Virus record (IMG/VR): IMGVR_UViG_3300011416_000014
Coordinates: 1-51,418 of that record
Direction: 5' to 3' (one strand)
Source of the DNA: a virus
Length of the DNA stretch: 51,418 nt
Part shown: piece after piece, positions 1 to 5,881 of the stretch
Position numbering within the stretch: position 1 is the first letter of the stretch
How the letters are laid out: the number at the start of each line of letters is the position of its first letter
Position numbers and translations under genes: made by a program
The notes under the pieces: generated by a model
Database searches by the model: none
Seen by the model: the letters and a program-made list of their open reading frames with translations, nothing else
What the model was told of the DNA's origin: nothing

Positions 1-1
1 C

Positions 2-784
2 AAGGGGCCGCAGGGCGATCCTGGGATGGACGGCAACGACGGCGCCGACGGAGCGCCCGGCAGCGTTTGGTACGAAGGCACCGGCCCGCCGGGTGCAGGA
101 CTGGGCATCGACGGGGACTTCTATCTCGACGACGCCAACGGCGACGTGTACCAGAAGATCGGCGGGACGTGGACTCTCGTTGCTAACATCAAGGGACCGG
201 CAGGAGCTGACGGAGCGGACGGAGAAGGCGTACCGGCCGGCGGCACGGCCGACCAGTACCTCGCCAAGATCAATGCCACCGATTTTAACACCGAGTGGCG
301 TTCGTTCGACGAAGTGGACCTGATGCGCCGTAAAGGAGGCACCAGCGGCACGCAGTCGATCAGTGGAACCGTCACCGTTGCTTGGGACAGCACGGACTTC
401 AACTTAGGAGCGGCTTTCACCGTCATCTCGGCAGCATCGTTCGACGTAGAAGAGGACGGCTACTACGAATTAGGATTCTCGATCGAGATCGACAACACCT
501 CCGGGTCGGTCAGTGCGGCTATCCAGGGTGTGTCGGCTATCTGGCAGGCGGATGCGGGGGCGGGTTTTGCCGATATCGGCTTCAAGGCTTACATCCACGA
601 GTTCACTACTTCTCTTGAGCCACAAACGCTGCATTTGGTGTATCCAACCTTCTTGTCCCAAGATGATCGTTTGCGGGTGAGAGTTGCGCAGATAACTGGC
701 GCCCACGCTTTGGTCATCACCAAGGTGAACAGCGTGCAGTGGATTCGCAAGATCGAATCTGCTACACCAGAAACGGGTCCTTAA
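2..784 (+). CDS. Tail fibre / collagen-like virion protein, 5' end missing
   Basis: The reading frame is open to the left edge, so the gene starts outside the window; the first in-frame ATG (26) lies inside a Gly-X-Y tract and is not the start. The visible part begins with collagen-like triplets (KGPQGDPG, DGNDGADGAPG), has a short folded segment, a second Gly-X-Y patch (GPAGADGADGEG), then about 150 C-terminal residues rich in beta-strand with alternating hydrophobics, like the C1q/TNF-type jelly-roll heads that end many phage fibres. Known for the family: collagen repeats form trimeric stalks and the head binds the host surface. It is followed at once by small rightward genes. The structural role is well supported; the jelly-roll assignment is inference from pattern. 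Confidence 0.75.
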   Translation, partial: KGPQGDPGMDGNDGADGAPGSVWYEGTGPPGAGLGIDGDFYLDDANGDVYQKIGGTWTLVANIKGPAGADGADGEGVPAGGTADQYLAKINATDFNTEWRSFDEVDLMRRKGGTSGTQSISGTVTVAWDSTDFNLGAAFTVISAASFDVEEDGYYELGFSIEIDNTSGSVSAAIQGVSAIWQADAGAGFADIGFKAYIHEFTTSLEPQTLHLVYPTFLSQDDRLRVRVAQITGAHALVITKVNSVQWIRKIESATPETGP

Positions 785-785
785 C

Positions 786-1013
786 ATGCAGACCTGGCTA
801 GTTCAGAGTTTTCCAGTTCCAGGCATTACCAACCCCCTCTTTACTTTTGGAGTAGTTACTGCCCTCTCGGAGACACTGGCCAAAAGCCAGGTCATTGCTG
901 AGATAGCCCGCAGGGGATACGGCAGCAGGCTCATCACTCCCAACGAGATCGTACTTTACCTATGGAAATCAAGAGACCAACCACACGGCAAATGCGTTCT
1001 AATATCGGGGTAG
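786..1013 (+). CDS. Small protein of unknown function, paralogue of the next gene
   Basis: A 75-residue protein starting 1 nt after the fibre stop. No known domain recognised. It aligns along its length with the following 73-residue protein: both start M-x-x-[WY]-L-V, have a central helix rich in Ala/Glu, and share the closing motif EIVL-x-LW. The two lie in tandem with a 2-nt gap, so they look like a gene duplication that has diverged strongly. No signal peptide or membrane segment. A tail-fibre chaperone would fit the position just after a fibre gene, but nothing in the sequence proves it. Confidence 0.55.
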   Translation: MQTWLVQSFPVPGITNPLFTFGVVTALSETLAKSQVIAEIARRGYGSRLITPNEIVLYLWKSRDQPHGKCVLISG

Positions 1014-1015
1014 CA

Positions 1016-1237
1016 ATGAACATCTATCTCGTTACGGATTACCCGACACTGGACGAGACGCGCCAGTTCGCAGTCGGTCTCGTCTTGGCCGCAAGCGAAG
1101 CCGAGGCTCGCGAGTTGGTGATTCAGGTTCTGATCGCGAGAGGACTCAAGATCGGATCTGAGCATTCGGGTGAAATAGTTCTTGAGTTGTGGAACGATGC
1201 GCTGATGGGCACGCGGCTGTTTTTCAGGGAGGTCTGA
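1016..1237 (+). CDS. Small protein of unknown function, paralogue of the previous gene
   Basis: 73 residues. The ATG at 1016 is preferred over the in-frame ATG at 962 because it has a GGGG Shine-Dalgarno about 7 nt upstream and sits 2 nt after the preceding stop; the extension would overlap the preceding gene by 50 nt. The protein (MNIYLVTDYP start, EIVLELW near the C-terminus) matches the preceding one. Acidic and probably helical. Function not recognised. Confidence 0.6.
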   Translation: MNIYLVTDYPTLDETRQFAVGLVLAASEAEARELVIQVLIARGLKIGSEHSGEIVLELWNDALMGTRLFFREV

Positions 1238-1238
1238 A

Positions 1239-1445
1239 ATGAAGAAGCGATACCGCCGACTGATGCTGGCACTCGCCGCTGTGGCGAGCATCCTCCTTGT
1301 CCGCGCCACCGGCCTGGACAAGGGCCTGATCGACGAAGTGATGCAGGGCGTCGTCGAGGCGTTCGACGAACAGCCAGAGTCACAGCCAGAGTCGACCCCG
1401 GAAGTCGCCCAGGAAGTCACCCCGGAAGTGCCCAAGGAGGAATGA
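1239..1445 (+). CDS. Small membrane or exported protein with acidic Pro/Glu tail
   Basis: 68 residues. A basic N-terminus (MKKRYRR) is followed by a hydrophobic stretch (LMLALAAVASILLV), a typical signal anchor, and then a low-complexity tail of repeated PE and QPES units. GGGAGG lies 7 nt before the start. Its stop overlaps the ribosome-binding region of the SPFH gene. One transmembrane segment and an extended acidic tail suggest a membrane-anchored accessory of the next protein; lysis is another possibility. No family recognised. Confidence 0.6.
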   Translation: MKKRYRRLMLALAAVASILLVRATGLDKGLIDEVMQGVVEAFDEQPESQPESTPEVAQEVTPEVPKEE

Positions 1446-1448
1446 TCC

Positions 1449-2015
1449 GTGGAGGCAGCCCTTGGCTGGATCGGCGCCATCTTCGAGTGGCTCGGCAGGT
1501 TCCTGCCGCGCTGGGATCTCGTGCGCGCGAACGAAAAGGGCGTCAAGTACCTGCCCGGCGGGCGCACGAAGGTGCTCGAACCCGGCATCCGCTGGTACTG
1601 GCCGGCGACGACCGAGGTAGTCGTGGCGCCGGTGTGCCGACAAGTGCTCAACGCGCAGGGCCAGGCCCTGATGACGAAGGACCATAAGCCTGTCTACGCA
1701 TCGGGGCTGGTGATCTACTCCGTCGAGGACATCCACATCTTCCTGGTCGACAACTTCGACGCGGAAGCCAGCCTGGACGACGTGCTGCAGACTGCGATCC
1801 GCAACGCTATTGTGACGCGCACGTTCGACGAGATCCAGGAAGACCTCGCCGAGATCAACCGCCTCTTGACTCGCGAGACCAAGAAGGTGCTGAGGGACTT
1901 CGGCGTGAAGGTGGAAGCTGCGCGCCTGACTGAGTTCTCGCTGTCCCAAGTGTTCAACGTGGTCGGCAACGGCCTGACCCAACTCAACGTCTCGGGCGCT
2001 CCGCCCGCCCTGTAG
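1449..2015 (+). CDS. SPFH / band 7 (stomatin-prohibitin-like) domain protein
   Basis: 188 residues from a GTG start preceded by a strong AAGGAGG. The N-terminus is amphipathic (residues 3-20, GWIGAIFEWLGRFLP), then comes the band-7 pattern: a conserved entry (NEKGVKYLPGGRTKVLEPGIRWYWP, about 28-52), the QVLNAQGQALMTKDHKPVYASGLVIYSV strands, and the long charged helices typical of stomatin/HflC proteins with a VEAARLTEFSL end. Known for the family: oligomeric membrane-associated scaffolds that organise membrane domains and control proteases. It is shorter than host HflK/HflC or stomatins and lacks a long coiled-coil tail. In a phage it may protect the membrane or modulate host FtsH, which is inference. 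It sits between two membrane/lipoprotein genes. Confidence 0.75.
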   Translation: MEAALGWIGAIFEWLGRFLPRWDLVRANEKGVKYLPGGRTKVLEPGIRWYWPATTEVVVAPVCRQVLNAQGQALMTKDHKPVYASGLVIYSVEDIHIFLVDNFDAEASLDDVLQTAIRNAIVTRTFDEIQEDLAEINRLLTRETKKVLRDFGVKVEAARLTEFSLSQVFNVVGNGLTQLNVSGAPPAL

Positions 2016-2026
2016 GAGCCATCCAA

Positions 2027-2410
2027 ATGAAGACCCTGATCCTCGCGCTGTCCCTCGCCGTCGCGGCGTGCAGCTCTCCCTACGTGTTGGTCGTCGATCC
2101 GCCGGTCGCTAGCACCGCGCAGCGGGTCGTGGATCGTCACGATTCCTACGTGCAGGGCGATTCTGCCCTCTTCGGCTCGGACCGAGATGACTTCTTGGAG
2201 GAGTCCTCCCGGGTCGAGATGCTGATCTCGCTGCCCGAAGTCAGCGCGCTGGCGCTGGATGCGGCCCTGCAGCCGGTGATGGCGCGGCACGACGCCTACG
2301 TGGGCGCCGACGCCTCGCTCGGGCTGCTGCAGCGTGACATCTACCTGGAGAGCACCGCGCGCCTGCGCGCGCTGCTGGATTCTGTCCTTCGGCCGGTCGC
2401 GGCAAAGTAG
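2027..2410 (+). CDS. Lipoprotein with internal duplication, unknown function
   Basis: 127 residues. A signal sequence with lipobox (LAVAAC, Cys15) predicts lipidation and anchoring in the cell envelope. The mature part contains two related units of about 55 residues: RHDSYVQGDSALFGSDRDDFLEES and RHDAYVGADASLGLLQRDIYLEST, each followed by a Leu-rich helix. AGGAG precedes the start. A lipoprotein followed by a membrane-anchored coiled coil (next gene) resembles an outer/inner spanin arrangement, but the order is reversed and the body is longer than most o-spanins, so the lysis role is only a possibility. Confidence 0.65.
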   Translation: MKTLILALSLAVAACSSPYVLVVDPPVASTAQRVVDRHDSYVQGDSALFGSDRDDFLEESSRVEMLISLPEVSALALDAALQPVMARHDAYVGADASLGLLQRDIYLESTARLRALLDSVLRPVAAK

Positions 2411-2415
2411 GCGCC

Positions 2416-2706
2416 ATGGAACTGCCGAACGACTACATGCCCGAGTGGTTGAAGTACGTGCTCACCCTGGTGATGGGCGCTGGCGGCGTCCACTACCTTC
2501 GAGCGGTTCTGGAGAACCGCCGGCTGGCCAACAAGGACTTCCGTGAGGTGATGCTGGATCGAATCCGCGAGTTGGAGCGCGTCGTATCCTCGCTGCAGCG
2601 GCGGATGGGCAACATGCGCGCCGAGATGGCCCACTTGGAGGCCGAGAACGGCCAACTGAGGGACAGGCTGGGCGAGCGCGACGAAGAACAGGATGACGGT
2701 TCGTGA
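2416..2706 (+). CDS. Membrane-anchored coiled-coil protein (i-spanin- or holin-like candidate)
   Basis: 96 residues. One transmembrane segment near residues 13-28 (YVLTLVMGAGGVHYL) is followed by a continuous charged helix with heptad Leu/Val/Met spacing to about residue 85 and an acidic tail (ERDEEQDDGS). The topology, N-in with a periplasmic or cytoplasmic coiled coil, fits inner-membrane spanins. It starts 5 nt after the lipoprotein gene and its end overlaps the next gene (GTG at 2703 within its last codons). No enzymatic motif. The call rests on topology and neighbours only. Confidence 0.55.
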   Translation: MELPNDYMPEWLKYVLTLVMGAGGVHYLRAVLENRRLANKDFREVMLDRIRELERVVSSLQRRMGNMRAEMAHLEAENGQLRDRLGERDEEQDDGS

Positions 2707-3218
2707 GCTTCCGCCTCAGAAACAGTGCGGATCTGTGCTCTTGCCTAGGTCTGCGTCCGAATCCAACGCAGCGAGACGCCTTCGAGCGCTTCGAGGCTGG
2801 CGAAAGTCCTCTGGATCTCCAGACGCAGCCCGACCGCAAGGTAATCGGCGGCGTGGGGATCGCCGTTCTGACTCATCTGCTGCTCGTGCCGGGCTCCCAA
2901 GTGCTGGTCGCGGCGTCGGAAACCGACCTGACCGGCAAGCTCATGGGCTTTCTGTACGACACGACCGCACGAATCGACCGTGCGCTTGCCTCGGTTTGTC
3001 ATTGGCCGGCGTGGGACCACCTGCAGATCAGCACTGACCCAGGGCATCGGCTGAAAGTCATGCCGAATAGGCCAGAATGGGCCACCAAATTGGCCATCGG
3101 GGACACCACGCTGGTGCTGCTGGGCTGCAGTTCGCGCGATGTCGACTTCGTGGACACCCGCTGGCGACTCGAACAGCACTTCAAACGGGAGGACGTGCGC
3201 GCGATCCGCGTTTGGTGA
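2703..3218 (+). CDS. Terminase-like protein without P-loop, directly upstream of terL
   Basis: 171 residues from a GTG that overlaps the preceding stop. The order of elements resembles the N-terminal half of the terminase ATPase: a PTQRDAFERF adaptor-like helix, a strand-loop-helix where Walker A would be (KVIGGVGIAVLTHLLL), a strand-helix similar to TIVTSPSMRQCKQWID of the neighbouring TerL (VLVAASETDLTGKLMGFLY), and a hydrophobic strand at the Walker B place (TTLVLLGC). The GKT and DE residues are missing. It stops after about 170 residues, with no nuclease domain. The position is where many phages carry the small terminase. It could be a TerS analogue, a decayed terminase copy or an unrelated protein. 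Confidence 0.5.
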   Translation: MSFRLRNSADLCSCLGLRPNPTQRDAFERFEAGESPLDLQTQPDRKVIGGVGIAVLTHLLLVPGSQVLVAASETDLTGKLMGFLYDTTARIDRALASVCHWPAWDHLQISTDPGHRLKVMPNRPEWATKLAIGDTTLVLLGCSSRDVDFVDTRWRLEQHFKREDVRAIRVW

Positions 3219-3222
3219 CACG

Positions 3223-4680
3223 ATGAGCCGCTTCGCACGCCATATCGAGCCCCTGTACGGCCGCTGGAGGCGTGACATTCGCGTCTTTGCGCGCGAGGCG
3301 ATGAACTTCGACTACACCTGGCAGCAGGAAGAGCTTTTCAACATCGTGCAGCTGGAAAGTTGGCTGCCGGAGGAGAAGCGCCTGAAGCGCGCTGCCGTTC
3401 GGAGCGGCCAGGGGCCTGGAAAAACCGCCGGCAGCGTGATCGTGGCCCTGTGGCGCTGCATGCGCTATGAAAACGCTCTGACGATCGTCACTTCGCCGTC
3501 GATGCGGCAGTGCAAGCAGTGGATCGACGAGTGCTCGCGCCTGGTGAAGGATGCGCACCCGCTGATGCAGCGAATGGTGCAGTGTTACGGCACCAAGGTT
3601 GAGATCAACGGGTCGAAGATGTGGGGCATCCGCACCGCCACGGCAACGCGGCCCGAGAACCTGCAGGGCATCCACGAGAAGCGGCTCACGTTCATCGCGG
3701 ACGAAGCGTCCGGCGTGTCCGCGAAGATCATGGACACCATCAAGGGAACGCTGTCCAACCCGGATGCTTTCTTCCTCGCAATCGGCAACCCCAACACGAC
3801 CTCCTGCGCGTTCTACGAGTTCTTCACCAGTCAGGCCGCAGCGTGGCACCGGCTGGTGTGGAACGCCGAGGACACGGCGCGTGACTACCCGCACATCCTG
3901 TCCCCGACCCGCAACCGGCAACTCGAACAGGAGCACGGCCGCGACAGCGACGTATACCGCATCCGCGTGCTTGGCGAGTTCCCGCACGAGGACCCGAACA
4001 ACGTGATGTCGCTGCGCGACCTGACCATTTGCACGCGCACCGACCTGCTGGGCTGCGCCGGCATCACCGACCTGCTGCCCGTGAACCGCGCGATCGGGCT
4101 GGACTACGCGCGCTTCGGCGGCGACGAGTCGGTTGTGGCGCGGCGCAGCGGCCTGGCCATCGTGGACTTCCGCACGTTCGTGAAGACCGAGCCTATCAGT
4201 GTGACCGACTACGCTTTCCGCCTGCAGCACGACGCGGGGTGGGCGAACAGCGACTGCTGGTACATCCCGGACGCGGGCGGCATGGGCCAGGGCGTCGTCC
4301 ACTCGTTCCACGAGGGCGGCAAGAACGTCCTGGAGTTCCACACGCAGGCCCGCGCGCACGACTCGTCGATGTTCAGCGACCTGTACAGCGAGGCGTGGTG
4401 GTCGCTCCGCAACCTCACGCGCGAGCACATCGTGCGCCTGCCCAACGACCCGCGGCTGCTGCAGCAGTTGTCGACCCGCCAGTATTACACGGACCGGAAG
4501 GGCAAGCTGAAGGTCGAGTCGAAGGACGAGTGGCGGAAGCGAATGGAAATCACCGAGTCGCCGGACCGCGCCGACGCGGTTGTGATGGCCTTCTACCCGC
4601 ACTTGGGCGACGAAGGCAAGATGGTGAGGGCATCGCCCCGCCGGCACATCGTCGGGAGCAAGGCGCTCCGAAAGCGCTGA
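3223..4680 (+). CDS. terL: Terminase large subunit
   Basis: 485 residues. This ATP-driven motor and endonuclease packages DNA into proheads at the portal. Walker A is SGQGPGKT (61-68), Walker B LTFIADEA (155-162), and the coupling segment is IGNPN (187-191). The RNase-H-fold nuclease domain begins at AIGLDYARFGGDE (catalytic Asp294) and ends with the conserved DRADAVVMAF. The ATG at 3223 is chosen because it follows the preceding stop by 4 nt and the encoded N-terminus is normal; an in-frame ATG 84 nt earlier would overlap the upstream gene. The portal lies 20 kb away on the far side of the head/tail block, an unusual separation. Confidence 0.95.
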   Translation: MSRFARHIEPLYGRWRRDIRVFAREAMNFDYTWQQEELFNIVQLESWLPEEKRLKRAAVRSGQGPGKTAGSVIVALWRCMRYENALTIVTSPSMRQCKQWIDECSRLVKDAHPLMQRMVQCYGTKVEINGSKMWGIRTATATRPENLQGIHEKRLTFIADEASGVSAKIMDTIKGTLSNPDAFFLAIGNPNTTSCAFYEFFTSQAAAWHRLVWNAEDTARDYPHILSPTRNRQLEQEHGRDSDVYRIRVLGEFPHEDPNNVMSLRDLTICTRTDLLGCAGITDLLPVNRAIGLDYARFGGDESVVARRSGLAIVDFRTFVKTEPISVTDYAFRLQHDAGWANSDCWYIPDAGGMGQGVVHSFHEGGKNVLEFHTQARAHDSSMFSDLYSEAWWSLRNLTREHIVRLPNDPRLLQQLSTRQYYTDRKGKLKVESKDEWRKRMEITESPDRADAVVMAFYPHLGDEGKMVRASPRRHIVGSKALRKR

Positions 4681-4691
4681 GAAATCCCTGC

Positions 4692-4720
4692 TTGATCGCC
4701 GGCAGGTCTCGGGGTATGCT
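4692..4720 (+). promoter_or_regulatory. Sigma70-like promoter for the HExxH lipoprotein gene
   Basis: TTGATC, a 17-nt spacer and TATGCT lie in the short gap after terL, 35 nt before the ATG at 4755. It would give this gene its own transcript apart from the terminase operon. Seen by eye; a chance match is possible. Confidence 0.4.
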
Positions 4721-4754
4721 CCAGGAGTCGTCCTCTTCCGCCCGGAGCCCTCCG

Positions 4755-5180
4755 ATGCGCGCGCTACTGCCGGCCGTCCTGGCCGCCCTCCTCATGGGCG
4801 GCTGCGTGTCCACTCCCGCCCTCACCGTCGCTCAGGAAACCGCCGAGGCGCCTGCCGGGTTCGAGCCGGCGCTGTTTCAGCGGGCCTGCGAAGCCCTCAT
4901 GGAGCATTGCCCCCTCAACGCGCCGGTCAGGGTCCAGGTACAGCCGCTGGAAGGCTACTACGGCCGCACGCACTGGGCAGGCCAGTACGAGATCGCGATC
5001 GAGGGTCGGCAGCCCATGCAGGGCGTCCTGGACACCCTGATCCACGAGTGGGCGCACGCGATGGTGTGGGATGCCTCCGAAGACCCCGTCTACGGCGGCC
5101 ACGGGCCGCTGTGGGGCGTTGCCTACGCGCGAGCCTATCGGGTCGTCATGGCCGAACTGACCGCGTCAGCGGGCGACTGA
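4755..5180 (+). CDS. Secreted HExxH metallopeptidase-like lipoprotein
   Basis: 141 residues. The signal peptide has a lipobox (LLMGGC, Cys17), so the mature protein is predicted to be lipid-anchored. The zinc motif is H97-E-W-A-H101, with a likely third ligand in GGHGPLWG (His116), as in SprT-like and related small phage metallopeptidases. The ATG at 4755 has GGAG 7 nt upstream; an ATG at 4716 would precede the signal with a hydrophilic leader. Known family members cut proteins; the target here is unknown. Possible roles are envelope remodelling at lysis or superinfection exclusion. It is the last rightward gene before a convergent junction. Confidence 0.7.
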   Translation: MRALLPAVLAALLMGGCVSTPALTVAQETAEAPAGFEPALFQRACEALMEHCPLNAPVRVQVQPLEGYYGRTHWAGQYEIAIEGRQPMQGVLDTLIHEWAHAMVWDASEDPVYGGHGPLWGVAYARAYRVVMAELTASAGD

Positions 5181-5185
5181 GGCTT

Positions 5186-5308
5186 CCCGATCGGGCAATT
5201 CTGGGCCATCGTCGGTCGATTTCGGCTGAATCGGGAGCCGTCCGTTCCCGTTCGGGAAAGGAGAAGGCCCGCGCCGGGAGGGAGGCAATCCCCCGGGCGG
5301 GCCTTCTC
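5186..5308. terminator. Hairpin cluster at a convergent operon junction
   Basis: The 148-nt gap between convergent genes holds a perfect 12-bp stem (GAGAAGGCCCGC 5261-5272 with GCGGGCCTTCTC 5297-5308; the loop can form an inner CCGGG/CCCGG stem). It also holds a hairpin TTCCCG-TT-CGGGAA (5245-5258) and the palindrome CCCGATCGGG (5186-5195). U-tracts are weak on both strands, so the large stem is probably a bidirectional terminator or an RNA 3'-end stabiliser. Confidence 0.6.
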
Positions 5309-5328
5309 TGGCAGCCAAGGGCTGCCGC

Positions 5329-5871
5329 TCAGGACATGATGCCGGCGAACAGAGCCGTGCCGTTCGAGTAGACGCGGGCTGTCTCTCCCACGGCCAGGGA
5401 GAGCGGCACACCGGCGCCACCGCCGTTGATCTGCTCGGCGCCGCTGGGGTCCAGGTTGATAGCCAGCGAGGCATCGTTGCGCACCGTGACCGACTTGCCG
5501 GCCCAGGAGGCAGCCGCCAAGAAGTCGTAGTCGACCGCGCCCGCGCCGGTGTAGTGGACGAACTGGTCGGTGATGAGCTGAGTCGTGGTCAGGGTCAGCG
5601 CGGCCTCCTGCTGCTTCTCCTCCCCGAAAACCAGCCAGGCGGTGCCGTTCGAGTAGCACAAGGTCATGCCGTAGGTGGTCAGGTTGATCCAGATGAAGCA
5701 GCGATCGTACTCCGCAGCAGGAAAGTCGGTCTGCAGATCGGGCAGAGAGGTGATCGTCGCATCCTCGTGGATCGGGATCGGCGCATTGAACAGAACTTCG
5801 TCGTTCGTGTCGACCTTGGCGTCCCAACCCTGGACTCCAGAATCGATGTCGAGCTTCAGCGGTCGTGCCAT
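5329..5871 (-). CDS. Virion-associated protein, last gene of the tail operon
   Basis: 180 residues. AGGAGGCACCTC precedes the ATG at 5871, which is 10 nt after the tail-hub stop. The sequence is beta-rich with Asp/Gly/Thr and aromatic residues (WINLTTYGMTLCYSNGTAW, then VRNDASLAINLDPSG near the C-terminus), typical of tail-fibre tips and decoration domains in which a trimeric beta fold ends in an LDPSG-like turn. No signal peptide or membrane segment. Position after the hub suggests a fibre or tip component. Exact family not recognised. Confidence 0.6.
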   Translation of the reverse strand: MARPLKLDIDSGVQGWDAKVDTNDEVLFNAPIPIHEDATITSLPDLQTDFPAAEYDRCFIWINLTTYGMTLCYSNGTAWLVFGEEKQQEAALTLTTTQLITDQFVHYTGAGAVDYDFLAAASWAGKSVTVRNDASLAINLDPSGAEQINGGGAGVPLSLAVGETARVYSNGTALFAGIMS

Positions 5872-5881
5872 GAGGTGCCTC

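Noticed and set aside
3181-4647. Long open frame on the minus strand opposite terL
   Set aside because: It mirrors terL exactly, has Arg/Val/His-rich composition typical of antisense GC-rich frames and no motifs.
4029-4754. Upstream extension of the HExxH lipoprotein frame inside terL
   Set aside because: Overlaps terL entirely; the signal peptide and ribosome site fix the start at 4755.
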